Of a DNA stretch of 64,000 bases, positions 59,196 to 64,000 are shown piece after piece. Origin of the DNA: Polynucleobacter kasalickyi (lineage in GTDB: Bacteria > Pseudomonadota > Gammaproteobacteria > Burkholderiales > Burkholderiaceae); assembly GCF_900176405.1 (NCBI RefSeq), contig NZ_FWXJ01000009.1, positions 1 to 64,000 of the forward strand, read 5' to 3'. The notes below the pieces were generated by a model, which worked only from the letters and a program-made list of their open reading frames with translations, was not told the DNA's origin and ran no database searches. The position numbers and the translations under genes are program-made. How positions within the stretch are numbered: position 1 is the first letter of the stretch; each line of letters opens with the position of its first letter.

Positions 59196-59679
59196 ACCTG
59201 CAAAATATATTTGAATGATAGCAAATTGCAAGACGCCACTTTACAAAGTCTAAGTAAATTTAGAGGATGTTAAAGTTTGTATCCAAAACTCGTGTTGCTG
59301 CCATTCGTTTGGGAATCCCCTATTTGATACTGAATCTTGGGTGATTAGCGGAAGTCGCAGGGGATACCAATAGGCACTTAAGCGTTAATAGTCAATCCTA
59401 GTCAAGTATGCAAGTGCAGTAGTATGATCCGTGACCTTAAGTCCCCTCGATTTAAGCAACTCCAACTGTTGATCTAAAGAAAGGTGATGTTTGCAATAGG
59501 TTGACGACATTTCTGAAACTAAAAAAAGAAAACTCGCCCGTGCATCTTTCGACGTAGAGGAGCGAGCCGTGTTATTTATACATTAATTCAGACTAATCCA
59601 TCATGTCAACTTCAAATGAGTATTTATCAGAAAGTATTCTTGTGCTCTAAGATTTGGTACTATTCTCAATCTCATTAGT
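59196..59679. other. Intergenic region without recognisable gene
   Basis: About 480 bases lie between convergent genes. I see no open frame of note, no repeat of the elements found elsewhere and no clear terminator. Confidence 0.5.
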
Positions 59680-60849
59680 TTAAATACCTTGCGGATTCCC
59701 ACCGAGACGACGCGCCACCCAGTCCGTCATATAATCCACTACCATGGTGCTATTGTCAGCGCCACAGTGTTCTGCACCGCCATCAAACAAGCTAAATACC
59801 TTTAACTCTTTATCGGGACTATTCACGGCTGCTTCAATCGTTTTCTCCGCATGCCACAATGGAATTTGGCGATCATTTTCACCGTGTACGACGAGGAGTG
59901 AACAACGAATTTGATGAGCGATAGGCTCGAGTGTCATCTGCTTCACAATTTTTAAGGTCTCAGGAAACGAGTCGGTACCAAACACCCAATTGACATGCTC
60001 AGCGTATCCTGGCACAGAAGGCTCACCATTACCCTTTAGGCGACTTTCTACCGCATGGCCGTAATCAAAAATCGCACCCCAAGCGACACAGCATTTAAAG
60101 CGTGGCTCAAAGGCCGCAGCTCTTGGCGCATAGTAACCACCAAGGCTTAGAGCAATGATACCGATGTTGTTGACATCCACATCGGAGCGAGTTTCTAGGT
60201 AATCAACACAAGCAGATGCGGAGCGTTCAGTATCCGGTCCACTCGGTAAGTTTTGTAAACGCAGTGCGGCACCTACGCCTGGATGATCCACAATCAATAC
60301 GGAAACACCACGGCGTTTAAACTCATCTGCAATCGCCGAGTACACAATCTCTTTGGTTAAATCTAAGCCATTAAAGTGCACCATGCAAGGAGACTTTTCC
60401 GCACCAGGCGCTTTCATATAGATGGCTGGTAGAAAGGTGCCTTCATACGGGACTTGGACATATTCAACCGGCTCTTTACGAAACTTGAGGCCCTTTTCAT
60501 AGGCGGCAATCCCTTTTTTATAAGCAACAATTCTCCTCGGGTCTTTATGACTTGGCATCCGTTCGGCTAACTGAAAATACAAACCACAGCGTAGATACTT
60601 CCTACCCGCTGACAATAGATTGCCCGCTTGTTCATCGGCCTGCGCTAAGCGCTCGACCCGCTCGGCCATTTTTGTCCAACTTTCAAACCAGGCATTTTGA
60701 GCTACCACGTCACCACCCAGTGCCTTAATGCCGGCCGCTTCTTTTAACGAACGACAAGCTTCATCAATTTCTGCGATTTGTCCGCCACGGTTGAGCGCAG
60801 ACATCACCGCTAAACTCCAAGTGTAATTATTGGGGAAATATTCAAACAT
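59680..60849 (-). CDS. Alpha/beta hydrolase, 2,6-dihydroxypseudooxynicotine hydrolase-like
   Basis: 389 residues. The N-terminal helical part (about 1-130) precedes an alpha/beta-hydrolase core with nucleophile elbow ALSLGGYYAPR (Ser), acid in VHGENDRQIP and His in GGAEHCG. This layout matches the FrsA/DHPON-hydrolase branch, which includes a C-C bond hydrolase of nicotine breakdown. Last gene of the amidase-Bug-Bug-hydrolase operon; a role in cleaving an acyl-pyridine or related ring product is inference. Confidence 0.82.
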   Translation of the reverse strand: MFEYFPNNYTWSLAVMSALNRGGQIAEIDEACRSLKEAAGIKALGGDVVAQNAWFESWTKMAERVERLAQADEQAGNLLSAGRKYLRCGLYFQLAERMPSHKDPRRIVAYKKGIAAYEKGLKFRKEPVEYVQVPYEGTFLPAIYMKAPGAEKSPCMVHFNGLDLTKEIVYSAIADEFKRRGVSVLIVDHPGVGAALRLQNLPSGPDTERSASACVDYLETRSDVDVNNIGIIALSLGGYYAPRAAAFEPRFKCCVAWGAIFDYGHAVESRLKGNGEPSVPGYAEHVNWVFGTDSFPETLKIVKQMTLEPIAHQIRCSLLVVHGENDRQIPLWHAEKTIEAAVNSPDKELKVFSLFDGGAEHCGADNSTMVVDYMTDWVARRLGGNPQGI

Positions 60850-60877
60850 ATGGTCTCCTAGTTTTATAGTGGATCTA

Positions 60878-61912
60878 TTATTGTGGGTCTATTTTGGCAA
60901 TTTTAAAAATCTTGCTTTGATACGCGATATCTTCACTGATAAATTTAGCAAAATCAGCCGGTGTGGATCCCATCGGAATGAGGCCGAGCTCTTCTAATTG
61001 TTCTTTCATCTCTAGCGTTTGAATTGATTTTGCAATGGCTTGTTGCACCTTATCAATTTTCTCAACGCCTGTTCCTGCTGGAAACCACATGCCATACCAC
61101 CCAAAGATCGGTTCCATACCTTTAACACCGAGCTCGCTAAAAGTAGGTACATTGGGTAGTGCTGGGCAACGCACTGAGCTAGAGATGGCGATTGCCTTTA
61201 AGCGTTTTTCTTTAAACATTTGTGTAGCACCCACAGTGGACAAAAATGTCATATCTACCTGTTTAGCGAGTACATCAGCAATGGCTGGACCACTTCCTTT
61301 ATAAGGGATGTGGGTTAATTGAATATTGGTTAAATGTTCGAAGAGTGCTGCTGCTAGGTGTGTTAAATTGCCTTGACCACCCGAGGCATAATTCATTTTT
61401 CCCGGCTTTTCTTGGGCTAAGGTAATGATATCTTTTAAGGAGTTTACGGGAGTGTCGTTATTCACGACAAGCACTAAACCATAAGAACGCGCCACTAAGG
61501 TAATGGGCGCAAAATCTTTCATGGGATCATAGGGGAGTTTTTTATAAAGTACGGGGTTGGCACTAAAAGAGCCAGTCATAAATAACATGGTGTAACCATC
61601 GGTCGCCGACTTTGCCACTAGGTCAGAGCCGATAATGCCATTCGCTCCGGCACGATTATCAACAATCACAGAGACTCCTAAAGAGTCGCTGAGTTTGAGA
61701 GCTACTTTTCTCGCCATCAGATCTAAAGGACCGCCAGCAGAGAAAGGCACAATCATTTTGATCGGACGAGTGGGCCATTTTTCAGTAGTAGTGTTTTGCG
61801 CGAATGCTTGGTTGCCTATACTAGCTAGGATGAGTAAAGCCCCGAATCCCACAAGGCTTTGCCTCATGGTTGAACCAGCCTTTAAAAAACTATACCAATG
61901 CGGAAGATTCAT
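60878..61912 (-). CDS. Bug/TctC-family periplasmic substrate-binding protein
   Basis: 344 residues. The ATG at 61912 has AAGGAG at a good distance; an internal ATG (61867) is also possible. Signal peptide ends IGNQAFAQ. Motifs: WPTRPIKMIVPFSAGGPLD, VSVIVDNRAGANGIIG, ATDGYTMLFM and THIPYKGSGPAIADVLAKQV. Second of two consecutive Bug genes in the operon; they are distinct in sequence and probably bind related but different compounds. Confidence 0.92.
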   Translation of the reverse strand: MNLPHWYSFLKAGSTMRQSLVGFGALLILASIGNQAFAQNTTTEKWPTRPIKMIVPFSAGGPLDLMARKVALKLSDSLGVSVIVDNRAGANGIIGSDLVAKSATDGYTMLFMTGSFSANPVLYKKLPYDPMKDFAPITLVARSYGLVLVVNNDTPVNSLKDIITLAQEKPGKMNYASGGQGNLTHLAAALFEHLTNIQLTHIPYKGSGPAIADVLAKQVDMTFLSTVGATQMFKEKRLKAIAISSSVRCPALPNVPTFSELGVKGMEPIFGWYGMWFPAGTGVEKIDKVQQAIAKSIQTLEMKEQLEELGLIPMGSTPADFAKFISEDIAYQSKIFKIAKIDPQ

Positions 61913-61956
61913 TCCGTACTCTCCTTTAAGGAAAAATAAATTGATTCGTCAATTGC

Positions 61957-62943
61957 TTAGTCCAATTTAAGACCTAATTTTTTAACCACGAGTGACCAAG
62001 TTTCTGATTCACGAGCAATTTGCTTCGTAAAGTCTTCGGCAGTATTTGCTACCACAATCGCACCGAGATGATTAATCCGTTGAGTCACTTCGGGTAATTT
62101 ACTGGCTTGCACAATTTGTTGATTCAGTTTTTTCATGATGTCTACGGGCGTGCCAGCAGGCGCAAAAAAACCATACCAAGAGCCCACATAAAAGTTATTG
62201 AGGCCCACTTCACTAAAGGTTGGTACCTCAGGTAAATTGGCCAGCCTGGTAGTTGAAGCAACGGCAATTGGGCGAATTTTTTTTGCCTGAATATTAGGGA
62301 TGGAAGACAAACCGCTATCAAAGGTCATCGAGATATTACCCGCCAGTAAATCTGCCATCCCAGGAGCACTACCCTTATAGGGTACATGAATCAATTTCGT
62401 GCCAGTGAGCATTTGAAATAACTCTCCGGCCAAATGCGAGGAACTACCATTTCCAAAGGAGGCAAACGATAACTTATTCGGGTTTTCTTTGGCGTACGCA
62501 ATCAGTTCCGGTAGATTGTTCACTGGTAAGCTGGGATGAACTGACAAGATGAAAGGCGCATCCGCCACTAAACTAATTGCCTCAAACTGCTTGGTCGAAT
62601 AAGAGAGTTTTTCATACAGTAAAGGGTTTGTCACAAAAGTACCCGTGGTCCCGAGTAACAGCGTATAGCCATCTGGTAGCGCTTTGGAAGCAATCTCTGT
62701 GGCAATAATATTGGCCGCTCCTGGACGATTTTCCACTACAAAAGTTTGGCCCATCGACCTCGTCAATTCTTGTTGAATAATGCGACCAATCACATCTGCA
62801 CCACCTCCTGGGGAAGACGGATTTAGAACTCGAACAGGGCGTTGAGGATAATTCGTGCTTTGAGCAAATAAGGATGGACTAGTAAAAAAGCTGGCATAAA
62901 TAAAACTACATACGAGCAAAAAATGCTTTATTTGACGAGACAT
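61957..62943 (-). CDS. Bug/TctC-family periplasmic substrate-binding protein
   Basis: 328 residues, signal peptide ending SPSLFAQS. Motifs: YPQRPVRVLNPSSPGGGAD, QTFVVENRPGAANIIA, LPDGYTLLLG and IHVPYKGSAPGMADLLAGNI. The usual I-V-PF is V-L-NPSS in the first strand, a small deviation in the ligand loop. The gene begins three bases after the amidase stop, so it belongs to the same operon. Confidence 0.92.
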   Translation of the reverse strand: MSRQIKHFLLVCSFIYASFFTSPSLFAQSTNYPQRPVRVLNPSSPGGGADVIGRIIQQELTRSMGQTFVVENRPGAANIIATEIASKALPDGYTLLLGTTGTFVTNPLLYEKLSYSTKQFEAISLVADAPFILSVHPSLPVNNLPELIAYAKENPNKLSFASFGNGSSSHLAGELFQMLTGTKLIHVPYKGSAPGMADLLAGNISMTFDSGLSSIPNIQAKKIRPIAVASTTRLANLPEVPTFSEVGLNNFYVGSWYGFFAPAGTPVDIMKKLNQQIVQASKLPEVTQRINHLGAIVVANTAEDFTKQIARESETWSLVVKKLGLKLD

Positions 62944-62946
62944 AAC

Positions 62947-64000
62947 TTATTCTCCGAATGGCACATAAATTTTTCGCGCAAAATCAAGCAATCGTAACTC
63001 AGTTCGTGGCGCACCAACTGCTTGAATACTCAGCGGACGACCACGTTCATCTTTACCAATGGGGATTGAAAGAGCAGGAAGTCCTAAATAATTAATAAAT
63101 CCCATCAAGTGGAAAAGTCCGATTAACTTTTCCTTTGAGAAGTCGGGGTGACCAATTTCTGCTTCACTCCAATTTGGGAGAGAGCACGTAAAGTTTGGTA
63201 ATAACAAGATATCAAAGTCAGTAAAGTACTTCTCGATAAAGGCGGCCGAGTTGTTGGAGCGATCGCTCAGCATGACGGCGTATTCGGCTTGAGAAATTAA
63301 TTTACCCTGCTTACAGACAGTTTTTAAGGTGCGCGTACAAGATGCCTGATCAAGTTCTCCAGCATATAACTGATTGGCTTCATAACTCATGATTTGATCG
63401 GTTAACACTTTCAAGTGCGCAAATTCTGGCATCTCAATTTTCTGCATCTCTACAGTAGAGCCAAGAACGTCGAGGAGGGCGGTGCTCACCATCTCATCGA
63501 TCAACGCAGGGAGCCAAAGCCCAATGCGAGGTGCGACAGGACTTTCCTCTGTAGAGATCAATGGCAGCTCGGCAATGATGTTAAGGAGCAGTTTGATATC
63601 TTCTAGATGGTACGCTAACAAGCCAACAGTATCTAGACTCGGTGATAGTTTGTTCACGCCGGTCGATGAAATCAAACCAGCGCTAGTTTTTAAGCCGAGA
63701 ATGCCACAGGTGGCAGCTGGAATGCGCACTGAACCGGTAGTATCAGTTCCTAAGGAAATCGGCGTCATCCCACTGGCAACTGCAACGGCCGAACCACTCG
63801 ATGAACCACCCACCACATAATCGGGGTGGAGGGGATTGATACATCTAGGAAAATTAGCATTTTGCGCACTGGCACCACAGGCATATGGCACCATTACGGC
63901 AGTAGCAATCGTGACAGCCCCAGCATCCTCTAACTGTTGGATAACTGGCGCATTTTTCGTCTCTTCTGCCGGTATTGGTGGTGTCAAACCAAAGCCAGGT
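62947..64000 (-). CDS. Amidase signature-family enzyme (5' end outside window)
   Basis: The frame is open to the right edge of the window; the visible 351 residues lack the N-terminus with the catalytic Lys. GGSSSGSAVAVASGM carries the cis-Ser and TDTTGSVRIPAATCGILGLK the nucleophilic Ser of the Ser-Ser-Lys triad of amidase signature enzymes. It hydrolyses amide or imide bonds; substrate is unknown. First visible gene of an operon with two Bug proteins and a DHPON-hydrolase-like enzyme, which suggests uptake and breakdown of an amide-containing compound. Confidence 0.9.
   Translation of the reverse strand, partial: PGFGLTPPIPAEETKNAPVIQQLEDAGAVTIATAVMVPYACGASAQNANFPRCINPLHPDYVVGGSSSGSAVAVASGMTPISLGTDTTGSVRIPAATCGILGLKTSAGLISSTGVNKLSPSLDTVGLLAYHLEDIKLLLNIIAELPLISTEESPVAPRIGLWLPALIDEMVSTALLDVLGSTVEMQKIEMPEFAHLKVLTDQIMSYEANQLYAGELDQASCTRTLKTVCKQGKLISQAEYAVMLSDRSNNSAAFIEKYFTDFDILLLPNFTCSLPNWSEAEIGHPDFSKEKLIGLFHLMGFINYLGLPALSIPIGKDERGRPLSIQAVGAPRTELRLLDFARKIYVPFGE

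Overview
The window looks like a low-to-medium GC betaproteobacterial chromosome, most plausibly Burkholderiales and perhaps close to Polynucleobacter or Alcaligenaceae. The main reason is six orphan Bug/TctC-type periplasmic binding proteins with no TctA/TctB membrane partners, together with MmgE/PrpD, RmuC, SPFH and AcnA-type genes of that flavour. Composition is mosaic: the defence-like pair at 2.2-5.7 kb is very AT-rich, the polysaccharide cluster at 15.6-26.9 kb is clearly richer in GC, and the ParD fragment at 8.4 kb differs from its neighbours.

Layout. 1-1.5 kb: an IS66-type element on the minus strand, cut by the window edge. 2.2-5.7 kb: two overlapping genes that look like the two halves of one large nuclease plus alpha-solenoid protein, a probable anti-phage system. 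5.8-8.9 kb: three toxin-antitoxin modules in a row (PrlF/YhaV-like, RHH/RelE-ParE-like, and ParD with a ParE broken by a stop codon); the first is bracketed by two 27-nt near-identical repeats. 9.2-13.8 kb: a PQQ-dependent dehydrogenase with a lanthanide-type DxD motif, divergent from a Bug protein plus MmgE/PrpD pair. 13.8-15.5 kb: a Fic protein preceded by five repeats spaced in multiples of 10 bp. 15.6-26.9 kb: a minus-strand ABC-dependent surface-polysaccharide operon (Gmd, methyltransferase, Wzm, Wzt-FkbM fusion, a three-domain FkbM-GT-GT protein, two GT4 enzymes). 27-29.5 kb: small genes, a textbook class II FNR-type promoter and a decayed IS3-family element. 29.6-45.5 kb: one 5,292-residue repeat protein, a probable type I-secreted adhesin with DTAANI-type repeats, nine VCBS domains and a C-type lectin domain.

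45.7-64 kb: a Bug gene divergent from an unusual aconitase; hipBA with three palindromic operators; an AbiE-like regulator plus nucleotidyltransferase pair behind a perfect 27-bp inverted repeat; an SDR-cupin-Bug operon; an SPFH protein; RmuC; and an amidase-Bug-Bug-hydrolase operon leaving the window.

How it fits together: the left part (0-9 kb) is an accessory defence and toxin-antitoxin island with mobile-element debris; the middle is cell-surface biology (exported polysaccharide and giant adhesin); the right part is small-molecule uptake and catabolism broken up by two more toxin-antitoxin-like systems. The best candidate for an undescribed system is the split nuclease-solenoid pair. Other items worth attention are the phased repeat array of the fic gene, two genes whose only sensible start codon is ATT, and the fused polysaccharide enzymes. 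All family calls are from reading the sequence; no database search was possible.
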